Part shown: positions 45,148 to 57,330 of the stretch, in pieces
How the letters are laid out: each line of letters opens with the position of its first letter
Numbering within the stretch: the stretch's first letter is position 1
Source of the DNA: Symsagittifera roscoffensis
Lineage: Eukaryota > Xenacoelomorpha > Acoela > Convolutidae
Reading direction: 5' to 3'
DNA: 64,000 bases
NCBI RefSeq assembly: GCF_963678635.1
Contig: NC_087066.1
Location: 26,255,453-26,319,452, forward strand
The notes under the pieces: model-generated
What the model was told of the DNA's origin: nothing
What the model saw: the letters and a program-made list of their open reading frames with translations, nothing else
Databases searched by the model: none
Program-made: the position numbers and the translations under genes

Positions 45148-46447
45148 AGTCTTTATTTTAATCACAGAATATCATTTGACACAAAAGGACCAATTTCACC
45201 ATCGTCAGTAGGAAACTCATATATAATGGTAATTGTTGATGCATTTACACATTATGTAGCACTTAACCCAGTACCCCATTGTAATGCTTATTATGCATAT
45301 ACAACACTCTACGAACACTGGATAGCTAAATTTGGATTGCCCGAAATTTTAGTCACAGACAATGGCACTGAATTTATTAACAATGAAATCATCACATTAT
45401 GCCACTTATATAACATTAAACAAAAACCACGTACATCTCATGCACCTTGGACAAATGGATTAGTCGAAGGTATGAACCGTTCTTTACAGGAATACCTCAG
45501 ATGTATCATTAATGGAAATGATACCCGATATACTGAATCAGCAGATGTAAAATTGTTTCCACTCTCATATAAATCACAAATCACATCAACATTAGGAATG
45601 TCACCGTATGAAATGGTATTCAACCAAAAACCACGTAAACCAATAATGTTTACAGCAAACGCCCATAAAAATGCACAACGTTATTGTCAACCAAACAAAG
45701 ATTCAATTTGTTATAATCTACCACTACACACCCATGATGAAGACCACTTTCGTCATCCACAAGTTTTAAAATTAGCCCCCGGTACACACACCGAATAGAT
45801 TTTAAATAGAGATAAAAAACACAATAAAAATTATCAGAAAAAAAAACAAAAAATTGCTACAAAGACGAAACTTAAATAGCCAAATTAATTCACTCTATAC
45901 ACCAGCAACAGATTTAAAAATAGGAACATTTGTTTTAATTCCCAATTTTACAACACAAAAAGGAATTTCTATTAAAAATACAACCACTCCGAAAGGACCA
46001 CACCAAATTATTGAGAAACCCACTGATGTCACATACAAATTAATTGACACAAAGAAAAAAGAAATTATTCAACACCGAAATAACCTATTACACTATCACC
46101 CAAAAGAACATGCACTCCGTGAACTAAGACAATTATATTCTTTCACAGTTTTAAAAATTATTCAAAACAATTCAGAAACTAAATTGAATCACCACACTGA
46201 TGAACAAGCAAGCTCAAAATTAGATCAACAAAAAGAAATTGTAGACCAAACATCCCCTAAACAAAAAACACGAACATCTCAAAAAGAAAAAAAAATAAGT
46301 AAATGACCGAGAAAATTCTACCACAAGATCAAAAAGTAAAATCTGAACATAGAGAATCATCATGACTTGGAAGTCAAACACGAAAAAATTATAAAACCTT
46401 CATTCCACAATCTAAAATATTAAAGAAAGTTGAATTTAAAAATAAGT
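45148..46447 (+). pseudogene. Integrase, first copy in C
   Basis: The zinc domain is missing. The core is open at 45226-45798: VTDNGTEF with the second Asp near 45355, and GLVEGMNRS with the Glu near 45465; the first Asp (SFDTKGP region) is out of frame upstream. A Trp codon of copy A is TAG here (45796-45798), identical in the second copy. The C-terminal module is at 45854-46306 (KGPHQII, a GPY/F variant). It would not make an active enzyme. Confidence 0.82.
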
Positions 46448-46933
46448 TTCATTTTCCATCATTTTCTTTTAATTAATTTGAACAATACACATTTTTAAAA
46501 AAACATGCTGAAAAACAGTTGAACAGATCTAGTTCGAAATCAGCCAATAGAAATCATCCCGAATAAAACATTTTCGGGATGATTATTGTTATATAAAACT
46601 GTGTAGAAAATTAAGAGAAGATTGCAAAACATTATGAAAAGGATGAAAAGGGTTTATTAGCCGACACTTATTCACCTCTAAGCTTATTTAAAACTATATC
46701 TTCTAGACCTCCAGGTCAAAAATAAGCAAAACGCTACAAAATGACAGCTAAAATAAAAAAAATCTCAATATTACAACCCTCCCCTATCAAACAGTACAAA
46801 GATCAACAATATTTTCCCAACTTACTTCACGAAATCCAACCCACTTGTCAAAAAATCAATAAATAATCCGACCGCACTCAAATTTAGCCCCAAAAAATTG
46901 AAAAAAATTCGACAAACCAAATCACTTCTTTAA
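46448..46933 (+). promoter_or_regulatory. pol/downstream spacer with hairpin and TATA-like motif (copy C, first)
   Basis: AATCATCCCGAA (46552-46563) and TTCGGGATGATT (46573-46584) form a perfect 12-bp hairpin with a 9-base loop, closely followed by TATATAAAA (46590-46598). Further on are GACCTCCAGGTC (46706-46717) and the CACTTGTCAAAAAATCAATA block (46849). The hairpin is absent from A and B. A candidate internal promoter for the downstream ORFs; inference. Confidence 0.5.
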
Positions 46934-47144
46934 TGCTTCTCTCAACAACAATCACTAATAGTTTTTTTCAAATCTTCTTAATTTTTTTACAATAATTTTA
47001 ACTAATATCATAGAAACCCTATTCGTCCTTATCATAATATTTTGCAATTTTTTCTTAATTTTCTACAGAACCTTTGAAGTATATATATCCTTTTCCACAA
47101 TCCTTGATAACCTCCTCTGGTACGATAATTTCATAACTCTTTAA
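46934..47144 (+). pseudogene. Small membrane ORF a (copy C, first)
   Basis: ATGCTTCTCTC start as in B. Hydrophobic readings are interrupted by a frameshift near 46995, and the end runs in frame (LLWYDNFITL) to TAA at 47142-47144, directly joined to the ATG of b. Confidence 0.5.
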
Positions 47145-47351
47145 ATGTTTCGTAATCTATATAGTAGAACAGATGTGTTTCTACTATTTGTAATTTTTCT
47201 CACATTTTTAACATCACTTATTTTGACAAAATATAAATGTATAAAAAAGGCAATCTTCACATTCGCATTAGCCACTTTTCTCTTGTTTCTTTACGTTGAA
47301 GAATACTGGAACAAACATAAATTTTCATCAAAAAAAACTTCACTCATATAA
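47145..47351 (+). CDS. Small membrane ORF b (copy C, first), intact
   Basis: 68 codons. The hydrophobic span VFLLFVIFLTFLTSLIL is followed by a basic turn (TKYKCIKK) and a second span (AIFTFALATFLLFLYV), then EEYWNKHKF and a basic tail. It begins on the ATG that follows the stop of a without spacing. The layout resembles small two-span viral membrane proteins, but there is no sequence match I can name. Its end overlaps the head of ORF X in another frame. Confidence 0.55.
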   Translation: MFRNLYSRTDVFLLFVIFLTFLTSLILTKYKCIKKAIFTFALATFLLFLYVEEYWNKHKFSSKKTSLI

Positions 47352-48483
47352 ATTTTCCAAAATTGCAAATCAACAACCCCCACACCAGTCCCCACCAACA
47401 ACGTCCCAAGAAAATCCAACAACCCCACAAGTATCCAGAATCTCCATTGATCTACACGCATTTCTTTTCAAAAAAACCAAATATTTTTGAAAAAAGACAC
47501 GCACGATTATCTGAACCATTAGAACCAGTTGTCCGCCAAGCACCTTTAAGTGAACCAGAATACGAACCAACATAAAAAATATACTCACACCTACGACAAA
47601 ATCTTAACAGAGTAGGACACATAAGTCAAAACCAGAACACACTCGAAATAAAAAGACAAATTATACATATAAGACGAAATAGAAATTTTCAAACTCCCAG
47701 AGCTCAATTCAACATACCTCAATCGCCAACATCAAGTCCCTTAGACCTTTCAGGTAGCACAATAACAGATACACCTCCAACTGCTTTACAACAAAACACT
47801 TTAAATGTTCCATCCGATTACTTAGGTTCAACCCCTAGATCAGAACAAATTAGAGAAAACCCTTTTAATAACCCAACAACCATAGAACGCCCTCCATATT
47901 GGGTGACAAACAAATACCCTCACGGTGAACCAAATTTAGTTAAAAACCCAACTGACGTTTCATTCGATACAACACTATCTACATTACCCGAAACACTTTC
48001 CTTTCCCTCAACACCTTCTTTAAGCCAAATATCACCATCAACGTTTCCCCTAAATTTTCCTACCAACCTTGATTCACGATACCAGAACAATCATCTCAGA
48101 ATATACCACTACGATTAGATTGGAATACATTCGTAGCACCCCCATCATTATTTGGTCAGCATCAGGAAAGTAATAGATTACACAACTGGGCATTAAACAG
48201 ATTGCAATATCGACACGATATTCACAAAGATATACAAGAAGATAACATCCAAATACTACAACCAAGCATTCTCACACTAAAGTTCGAATTTTCAGTAAAA
48301 CTAAATTACATTGTTCAACATTCATTTCCATTAGACCCTCCTACTATCACAGCTCAATCTTTACCTCCCCCATTTATAACAACAGAAATAATATATAAAA
48401 ACGACAGATATACAAAAAAGACAATCAGCTACATAACCGTTTATAACCCAAACTCAGGATTGTCATACACATGTATATTCTAA
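47297..48483 (+). pseudogene. ORF X (copy C, first)
   Basis: It aligns with 51720-52900. The N-terminal part is Pro/Gln-rich, followed by EKRHARLSEPLEP near 47487. Frames change near 47480, 47575, 47640 and 48085, and the C-terminal domain ends in SYTCIF with TAA at 48481-48483, overlapping the env ATG at 48471. Confidence 0.55.
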
Positions 48484-49396
48484 AGATAAACAGATTTCAA
48501 CACCTCCTTTTTGTCATTTTTTCCGATCCAAATCAAAATCTCCCTACTCGCACAGGACCTCAGGCTTTTTTAGTAACGATTGTGAAGAAAACGAACAAAA
48601 AACACTACACAAATATGCTATAAATCAAGTCACACAATGTTAATCCGAACCAAAAACTATAGAAACAACGAATATAATAGCTACAATATACTCAAAAGCC
48701 CGAGCATCAACACTAGCAAGATACAAATTTACAGCAACATTTTCCGAAAAGAAAGTACATTGTTCACAAGTTTCAAACGGAAATAAAAATAGATTGGACC
48801 ACGAATCTTTCTACCAAAGTGATTTTGAAAGATTACTACATCGTAGCCCTCATGAATGTAAAAAGGAATTAAAGCGACTAACTTAACACCAGATGAAGGC
48901 ACAAACAGAAAATTTGTAAATTTTCAAGTTTTCCCAGATGTAGCACATCTAGCAGAACTTGAAAAACACCAAGGTCACATAAGACTAGATACAAAATTCC
49001 CCTTCCATGGAGCACACGGAAGATTAACATACAATCTTCATGATAAACATTGGATACCACACATAGGAATAAATAATCCCTCAAATTGTAAAGCAGACAC
49101 AAAAAATATAGGATACCAAGAGATAATGTTTTTTGACTGGAAAATACAACTCGAAAAACTTACCCGCGACTTAAAAGACAATACAATTCTTTACCAAGGA
49201 ATTAGACTCCCTTGCAAAAATGAACAAGGATATTGCGATCCTACAACACGCACACAAGCAACCATTGTATGGTTTTCCGAAGAAACCTGCACAGTTTTTC
49301 AAGTAGCAAAAATACACGCTAGAATGATCAAATTTCACCAAAAATATTTTATCGAATCAATTCTATATGGAGATGTAAACATCTATATGAAAGATA
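48471..49396 (+). pseudogene. env start and middle, second segment (copy C)
   Basis: A hydrophobic signal-like start, then the CEENEQKTLHKYAIN block near 48590, a TAA at about 48641, and the conserved middle from 49000 with an open frame at 49126-49461. It is joined to integrase at about 49381-49396. The join lies slightly upstream, within env, of the one in the first segment. Confidence 0.7.
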
Positions 49397-50681
49397 AAGT
49401 CTTTATTTTAATCACAGAATATCATTTGACACAAAAGGACCAATTTCACCATCGTCAGTAGGAAACTCATATATAATGGTAATTGTTGATGCATTTACAC
49501 ATTATGTAGCACTTAACCCAGTACCCCATTGTAATGCTTATTATGCATATACAACACTCTACGAACACTGGATAGCTAAATTTGGATTGCCCGAAATTTT
49601 AGTCACAGACAATGGCACTGAATTTATTAACAATGAAATCATCACATTATGCCACTTATATAACATTAAACAAAAACCACGTACATCTCATGCACCTTGG
49701 ACAAATGGATTAGTCGAAGGTATGAACCGTTCATTACAGGAATACCTCAGATGTATCCTTAATGTAAATGATACCCGATATACTGAATCAGCAGATGTAA
49801 AATTGTTTCCACTCTCATATAATTCACAAATCACATCAACATTAGGAATGTCACCGGATGAAATGGCATTCAACCAAAAACCACGTAAACCAATAATGTT
49901 TACAGCAAACGCCCAAAAAAATGCACAAGGTTATTGTCAACCAAACAAAGATTCAATTTGTTATAATCTACCACTACACACCCATGATGAAGACCACTTT
50001 CGTCATCCACAAGTTTTAAAATTAGCCCCCGGTACACACACCGAATAGATTTTAAATAGAGATAAAAATACAATGAAACTTATCAGAAAAAAAAACAAAA
50101 AATTGCTACAAAGACAAAACTTAAATACCCAAATTAATTCACTCTATACACCAGCAACAGATTTAAAAATAGGAACATTTGTTTTAATTCCCAATTTTAC
50201 AACACAAAAAGGAATTTCTAATAAAAATACAACCACTCCGAAAAGGACCATACCAAATAATTGAGAAACCCACTGATGTCACATACCAATTAATAGACAC
50301 AAATAAAAAAGAAATTTTTAAACACCAAAAAAACTATTACCCTATCACCCAAAAGAATATGCACTCCGTGAACTAACACAATTATATTCTTTCACAGTTT
50401 TAAAAATTGTTCAAAACAATTCAGAAACTAAATTGAATTACCACACCGATGAACAAGCAAGCTCAAAATTAGATCAACAAAAAGAAATTGTAAACCAAAC
50501 GTCCCCTAAACAAAAAACACGAACATCTCAAAAAGATAAAAAAAGTAAATGACCGAGAAAATTCTACCACAAGATCAAAAAGCAAAATCTGAGCATAGAG
50601 AATCATCATGATCACGAAAAAATTATAAAACCTTCATTCCACAATATAAAATATTAAAGAAAGTTGAATTCAAAAAATAAG
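49397..50681 (+). pseudogene. Integrase, second copy in C
   Basis: Nearly identical to 45148-46447, including the TAG at 50046-50048 and the lost Trp codon before SADVKLF. The core frame is open at 49476-50048. Private changes include a Tyr to Asp (SPDEMAF) and a frameshift at about 50240 that disrupts the GPY/F region. Confidence 0.82.
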
Positions 50682-51333
50682 TTTCATTTTCCATCATTTT
50701 CTTTTAATTATTTTGAACAATACACATTTTCAAAATAACATGCTGAAAAACAGTCGAACAGATCTAGTTCGAAATCAGCCAATAGAAATCATCCCGAATA
50801 AAACACTTTCGGGATGATTATTATTATATAAGACTGTGTAGAAAATTAAGAGAAGATTGCAAAGTATTATGAAAAGGATGAATAGGGTTTATTAGCCGAC
50901 ACATATTCACCTCTAAGCTTATTTATAACTATATCTTCTAGACCTCCAGGTCAAAAATAAGCAAAACGCTACAAAATGACAGCTAAAGTAAAAATAATCT
51001 CAATATTACAACACTCCCCTATCAAACAGTACAAAGATCAACAATATTTTCCCAACTTAGCACTCACAAACCCCTCAAGCAAAATTATTAAATTAGCCTT
51101 AAGAACCAAGAGCACGTGATCATTTAGCCTGAAGTACGAAAATTTCTTGGACACCCCCAATGATTCCATAAATAAAAACAAAACTACGAAGATCTCCCCG
51201 ACACCTCAAAAAAACCACTCAACAACTCTTGACGAAATAACCCACTTGTCAAAAAATCAATAAATAATCCGACCGCACTCGAATTTAGCCCCAAAAAATT
51301 GAAAAAAATTCGAAAAACCAAATCACTTCTTAA
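50682..51333 (+). promoter_or_regulatory. pol/downstream spacer (copy C, second)
   Basis: The same hairpin (50787-50798 with 50808-50819) and TATATAAGA (50825-50833), then GACCTCCAGGTC (50941-50952). Unlike the first spacer it keeps the ATTTAGCCTGAAGTA motif (near 51123), so the first spacer has lost about 200 bases there. Confidence 0.5.
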
Positions 51334-51760
51334 ATTCTTCTCTCAACAACAGTCACTAAATTCAAACAAATTTTTTCAAACCTTTTATTAAAATTTTCAA
51401 ATCTTAATTTTTTTTTACAATAATTTTAACTAATATCATAGAAACCCTATTCATCCTTTTCATAATATTTTGCAATTTTTTCTTAATTTTCTACAAAATC
51501 TTTGAAGTATATATATCCTTTTCCACAATCCTTGATAACCTCCTCTGGTACGATAATTTCATAACTCTTTAAATGTTTCGTAATCTATTTAGTAGAACAG
51601 ATGTGTTTCTACTATTTGTAATTTTTCTCACATTTTAACATCACTTATTATGACAAAATGTAAATGTATAAAAAAGGCAATCATCACATTCGCATTAGCC
51701 ACTATTCTCTTGTTTCTTTACGTTGAAGAATACTGGAACAAACATAAATTTTCATCATAA
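51334..51760 (+). pseudogene. Small membrane ORFs a and b (copy C, second)
   Basis: The start of a is ATT instead of ATG (51334). TAA (51570-51572) and the ATG of b (51573-51575) are adjacent as elsewhere. ORF b has a one-base deletion near 51637 and ends in TAA at 51758-51760. Confidence 0.5.
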
Positions 51761-52900
51761 AAAAACTTCACTCAAATAAATTTTCCAAAATTGCAAATCA
51801 TTAACCCCTACACCAGTCCCCACCAACAACGTCCCAAGAAAATCCAACAACCCCACAAGTATCCAGAATCTCCATTGATCTACATGCGTTTCTTTTCAAA
51901 AAAAATCCATATAGTTTTGAAAAAAGACACGCACGATTATCTGAACCATTAGAACCAGTTGTCCGCCAAGCACCTTTAAGTGAACCAGAATACGAACCAA
52001 CATATTATATATACTCACACCTACGACAGGATCTTAACAAGTCAAAACCAGAACACACTCGAAATAAATAGACAAATTATACATCCAAGACGAAATAGAA
52101 ATTTTCAAACTCCCAGAGCTCAATTCAACATACCTCAATCGCCAACATCAAGTCCCTTAGACCTTTCAGGTAGCACAATAACAGATACACCTCCAACTGC
52201 TTTACAACAACACACTTTAAATATTCCATCCGATTACTTAGGTGCAACCCCTAGATCAGAACAAATTAGAGAAAACCCTTTTAATAACCCAACAACCATA
52301 GAACTCCCTCAATATTGGTTGACAAATAAATACCCTCACGGTGAACCAAATTTAGTTAACAACCTAACTGACGTTTCATTCGATACAACACTATCTACAT
52401 TACCCGAAACACTTTCCTTTCCCTCAACACCTTCTTTAAGCCAAATATCACCATCAACGTTTCCCCTAAATTTTCCTACCAACCTTGATTCACGATATCA
52501 AGAACAATCATCTCAGAATATACCACTACGATTAGATTGGAATACATTCGTAGCACCCCCATCATTATTTGGTCAGCATCAGGAAAGTAATAGGTTACAC
52601 AACTGGGCATTAAACAGATTGCAATATCGACACGATATTCACAAAGATATACAAGAAGATAACATCCAAATACTACAACCAAGCAGTCTCATACTAAAGT
52701 TCGAATTTTCAGTAAGAATAAATAACATTGTTCAACATTCATTTCAATTAGACCCTCCTACTATCACAGCTCAATCTTTACCTCCCCCATTTATAACAAC
52801 AGAAATAATATATAAAAACGACAGATATACAAAAAAGACAATCAGATACATAACCTTTTATAACCCATACTCAGGATTGTCATACACATGTGTATTCTAA
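51720..52900 (+). CDS. ORF X (copy C, second), best preserved C-terminal part
   Basis: Continuous frame from 51980 to 52900 (306 codons); the region before it is shifted. Residues follow the pattern INRQIIHPRRNRN, a Ser/Thr/Pro-rich middle with PSDYLGATPRSEQIRENPF, then the folded-looking part LRLDWNTFVAPPSLFGQ, RLHNWALNRLQYRHDIH and SLPPPFITTEIIY, ending SYTCVF. No signal peptide or membrane span. Three diverged copies keep these blocks. Unknown function. The TAA lies 13 bases into env. Confidence 0.6.
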
Positions 52901-54240
52901 AGATAATCACACCTCCTTTTTCTCATTTTTTCCGATCCAAATCAAAATCCCCCTGCTCGCACAGGACCTCAAGCTTTATTAGTAACGATTGTGAAGAAAA
53001 CGAACAAAAAACACTACACAAATATGCTATAAATCAAGTCACACAATGTGAAACCGAACCAAAAACTATAGAAACAACAAATATAATAGCTAGAGTATAC
53101 TCAAAAGCCCGAGCATCAACACTAGCAGGATACAAATTTACAGCAACACTTTCCGAAAAGAAAGTACATTGCTCACAAGTTTCAAACGGAAATAAAAATA
53201 GATTGGACCACGAATCTTTCTACCAAGGCAATTTTGAAAGATTACTACATCCTAGCCCTCATGAATGTAAAAACGAATTAAAGCGACTAACTTAACACCA
53301 AATGAAGGCACAAACAGAAAATTTGTAAATTTTCAATTTTTCCCAGATGTAGCACATCTAGCGGAACTTGAAAAATACCAAGGTCACATAAGACTAGATA
53401 CAAAATTCCCCTTCCATGGAGCACACGGAAGATTAACATACAATCTTCATGATAAACATTGGATACCACACATAGGAATAAATAATCCCTCAAATTGTAA
53501 AGCAGACACAAAAAATAAAGGATACCAAGAGATAATGTTTTTTGACTGGAAAATACAACTCGAAAAAGTTATACGCGACTTAAAAGACAATACAATTCTT
53601 TACCAAGGAATTAGACTCCCTTGCAAAAATGAACAAGGATATTGCGATCCTACAACACGCACACAAGCAACCATTGTATGGTTTTCCGTCCGAAGAAACC
53701 TGCACAGTTTTTCAAGTAGCAAAAATACACGCTAGAATGATCAAATTTCACCAAAAATATTTTATCGAATCAATTCAATATGGAGATGTAAACCCTGAGC
53801 AAATCAGAACTAAAAACTACAAATTTAGAAACATCCACAATATAGAAAACAAATTATAACGATTTCAAATATACCCAGAAACAGAACTTGCATGTAAATA
53901 CAACAAGCCAATTTATAAAAAACAGTATTCAAAAACTCTTTTTCGAATACGAAAATGTTTTCGACATGAATACAGGACTTTTAATCGTAAGCCCGATGGC
54001 CACATCTCACTCATTTACTGACGAAAATCCCTACGTTTCAGTAAATTTTCAGAAAAACACAGGACCAATTGGTGGAAAATTAAAACCACAAGATACAGAA
54101 AGTACACGATTACAAGAACTATCACTTATGAACAGCACTCACTTTGGCGCAACTCACTATGACATAAACTTAGACATGAAATTAGGTTACACAATAAGTA
54201 GAATCTTTCAGGAAATGTCTTTGACAGAATTTGAAACACT
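52888..54240 (+). pseudogene. env, third segment, from start to a join with ORF Y (copy C)
   Basis: From the overlapping ATG at 52888 the frame is open to 53295, including the CEENEQKTLHKYAIN and KVHCSQVSNGNKN blocks. The middle and following parts are broken at 53295, about 53690 and 53859. An open part at 53888-54265 reaches FQEMSLTEFETLQH and then joins ORF Y sequence at about 54240. Confidence 0.7.
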
Positions 54241-54607
54241 CCAACACTCATTACCACTTTACTAATCCATTAACACTACCACTATATAACACCCATGATA
54301 ATGAAGTATCCAGCACCATATGTTACCTTCTCACAACAGCACTAACCCCAAGCCAGTTCACGCAAATAGGATACAAAGAATCCGTAACCAAATTCACTGC
54401 ACTTAAAGCTAATAATTACTCCTTCGATTATTACGAAATCAGCCACGAAAAGACTACAAAACATTCATCTCACAATCTAAAATATTAAAGAAAGTTGAAT
54501 TTCAAAAACCTTTTTGAGTTCATTAACATTTTCAACTCTCAAAAATTGCCGAAATCCAACCGACTTGTCAAAAAATCAATAAATAATCCGTAATAATCAA
54601 TAAGTAA
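54241..54607 (+). pseudogene. Patchwork: ORF Y piece, integrase tail and spacer piece
   Basis: 54241-54435 matches the middle of ORF Y (FTNPLTLPLYNTHDN, RLTTAL-like block, SFDYYE). At the shared bases CGAAATCAGCCACG it switches to the last codons of integrase (YKTFISQSKILKKVEF, to about 54512), then to the spacer block ACTTGTCAAAAAATCAATAA (54563), then back to env at about 54608. The four pieces are in element orientation but not in element order. Confidence 0.75.
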
Positions 54608-55951
54608 TTCACTATGATATAGATTTAAATATGAAATTAGACTACACAATAAGCAGAATTTTTCAAGAAATGTCACTTTCAGAATTAGAAACACTACACC
54701 AACTTTGTGAACTTGAAAGAACACAAATTCTACAGTCACTAGCACTAGCAGTTCTAAAAAATACCATATGCAGGATATTTATTCTCCGGAATTAGATCAA
54801 ATTTCATTGATTATGAAGAAAACATCTTATAGTATTACACTTGTACCAAAAAAGTATCATCTTTATACGTTTTTGAAGATAAACGATGTTACAAAAGAAT
54901 CCCAATTTTCTACAAAAATAAAGTATATTTTGTTGATACACTCTCAAGAAGAACATATTTTCGGGATACAGCAGTACCATGTGGATCAAAAAATAGCCAC
55001 AACGTTGTACAATTAGATCCTGATGAAGACAAATACAATCTACTTACACCATATCTAACATTAATGCCACCACTAAAAAAGTTTTCACCCCAAAGCATTA
55101 GAGCTATAGCCCGAAACCCGATTATCGGTTGACAATCGATAGGCATCTCTTCTAAAACCGACATACAACACCACATACGTACAGAGCAATTTCATTAACT
55201 ACTTACAAAGATGGACACTATACAACGACATTCAATAGTTCAAAACTTACGAAAACTTGCAGAAACAGCAGGATTTACAGACATTTACGCACAAGATTAC
55301 AGCGGATATTTTAAAGACATAAAAGATTATATTTATCTAAACGGCAAAAAATATCGACCAAAAGATATATAACCAATGACTATTTTTAGTTTTGTACATT
55401 TCAAAAACGAACGTTTAGCCTTTCTAGGATGGCCACATTATATCTTAAAAATATTGACTATATTATACGCAATGTTTATTTTTATTGGATTTATTTTGTC
55501 TTTATTAAAAGGCATTTATAACACATGCGCAATCCGCACTCAGGTTAAAAGACAAGCTAGTGTAGCACGCATGCTTTTTGCGGGATTTTTCGGAATATTT
55601 TCCATATCTATAAATAAAATACTTTTCGATGCACAAATAAAAGAATACAAAACAAAATTGTCAACTACACCAAACTCATAAGACGAATCACACAATAACA
55701 CAAATACATTACCTACAGCACCACAGCTACCATGTTTAAATTGTAACCATCCAGTATCACTAGTACTACGGAGCTTCAGAAGCTTAGCACTAGTAAACAT
55801 CGCAAATTCAAGATCAAATCATATACAAAGTCCCATTCAACACATCGTAACACAACAACCTCAAAATGACGATCGATATAAACAAATAATCGAACAACCA
55901 CATACCACAAATTTTCACTCTCAGAACATTCTTTTTTTTAGCCCACGATGA
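54608..55951 (+). pseudogene. env C-terminal half, membrane anchor and tail (copy C)
   Basis: It resumes with YDIDLNMKLDYTISRIFQEM, so about 80 bases of env are present twice (also at 54160-54235). Stops or shifts occur near 54760, 54830, 55130, 55195 and 55371. An open frame at 55376-55681 carries the anchor region: the hydrophobic ILKILTILYAMFIFIGFIL, a short basic loop, then MLFAGFFGIFSISINKI. After a stop at 55681 the tail runs to TGA at 55949-55951. Confidence 0.7.
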
Positions 55952-57330
55952 GCCGACAAGTTGGATCCCTTCACCGTTCCATTTCCCATCCAGCCAACCT
56001 CCAAAACTCAATTCCCATCATCAACCATAACATCCTCAAACCCACCAACTCCTAAACCTTCTTCAGATTATGCCCCTTCTTTAGCCCAATCTCCGATATC
56101 AATCCAATCATCATCCACTACTAACCGTGCAAATAGAACTTTCAAAAGAAAATTTCCTAACCACCCGTTTCCCTCCAAACCCGGAACAGCCCGCGATTAT
56201 GTAAACCGCCCTGACCACACTAAGACTCCAGCCTTTCTCCAAACTTCCCTACCCCTCTTCCCCCAATATACCATTAGTCATTCCAACCCTAACACTGATC
56301 AACTCCACTATGTCGATGAGCATGTACTAATCCCTACACTTCACTGGACATCACTTTATTTTTTCTCAAATCCACTTTGTATACCATTAAATAACACACC
56401 TCACGAAATAGAAAAAAATAAATTTGACTTTTTTAGACTAACCACAGCACTAACACCTAGACCATTTACGTAGGATATAAAAAGCTTCTAAAAATTTTCA
56501 CTGCACCCCGAGCTAATGATTATTCTATTGAATATTATGATCACAACATCATCAGACCTATCCAAGACCAATTTCTCGACGAAGATAAAATCGCTAACCC
56601 ACAACTAACCGAAAAAATTTTCAACCAAACACGCTACATCTTTACGCTAAGCTCACTAGATAAAAAACACGACCACATTATTTCCGAAGCACTAACTGTC
56701 ATCCAAGCTTATGAATCATTTTACTATAATTTTGAAACTTTTTCACTAACCTTTCACTTCCTCACTTCAAAAGAACGAGATCTGCACTGTTCACACGACA
56801 TCATGTTACGAATTAAACAAACGCATACTTACACATTTTTTAATTCATTCAAAATCATTTTAATTGACACACACCTTCACGACAACCCCACCAACGTTTT
56901 CAGTGTATTAATTCAAAGTACACTTCACCATTTTTCTTAAATTTCACATACTGTTTTACAAACACTAGCTTCCAAGGCATCCTCAGAAAATACGACCCAA
57001 TAACCCAAATGTATATATTTTGTCCACTCACCAAGACCTTTAATGTAGAAGAATCCCGACTCCTCATTGTCCCGCATGAATATATTCAACCTAATCCCAA
57101 TATTAGAATTCATTCACAATACTAAATTTAATCACAAGCTTTTTAACCTCATCCAGCACACCAATCACGAGTTTACTGTTGGCACTGAAGAACTAAATAC
57201 CATAAAAGCACTTGAATTGCTTTGGCCCTTGCTTGAAACCAAAAACATCATTCGCATAATAGCAAAATTACTAACCACATAAGATTCAATTCACGATATC
57301 TTCCCTTATGGCTTCTTCCCCGATAATTAG
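55948..57330 (+). pseudogene. ORF Y (copy C), internally deleted
   Basis: ATG in the ATGA overlap, MSRQVGSLHRS as in A. A deletion near 56030 removes most of the Ser/Pro-rich part. The frame is open at 55961-56473, then shifts. HYVDEHVLIPTLHWTSLY, DLHCSHDIMLRIKQTHTY and EELNTIKALELLWPLLETKN are all present. A TAA at 57280-57282 precedes the conserved end DIFPYGFFPD and TAG at 57328-57330. Confidence 0.65.
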
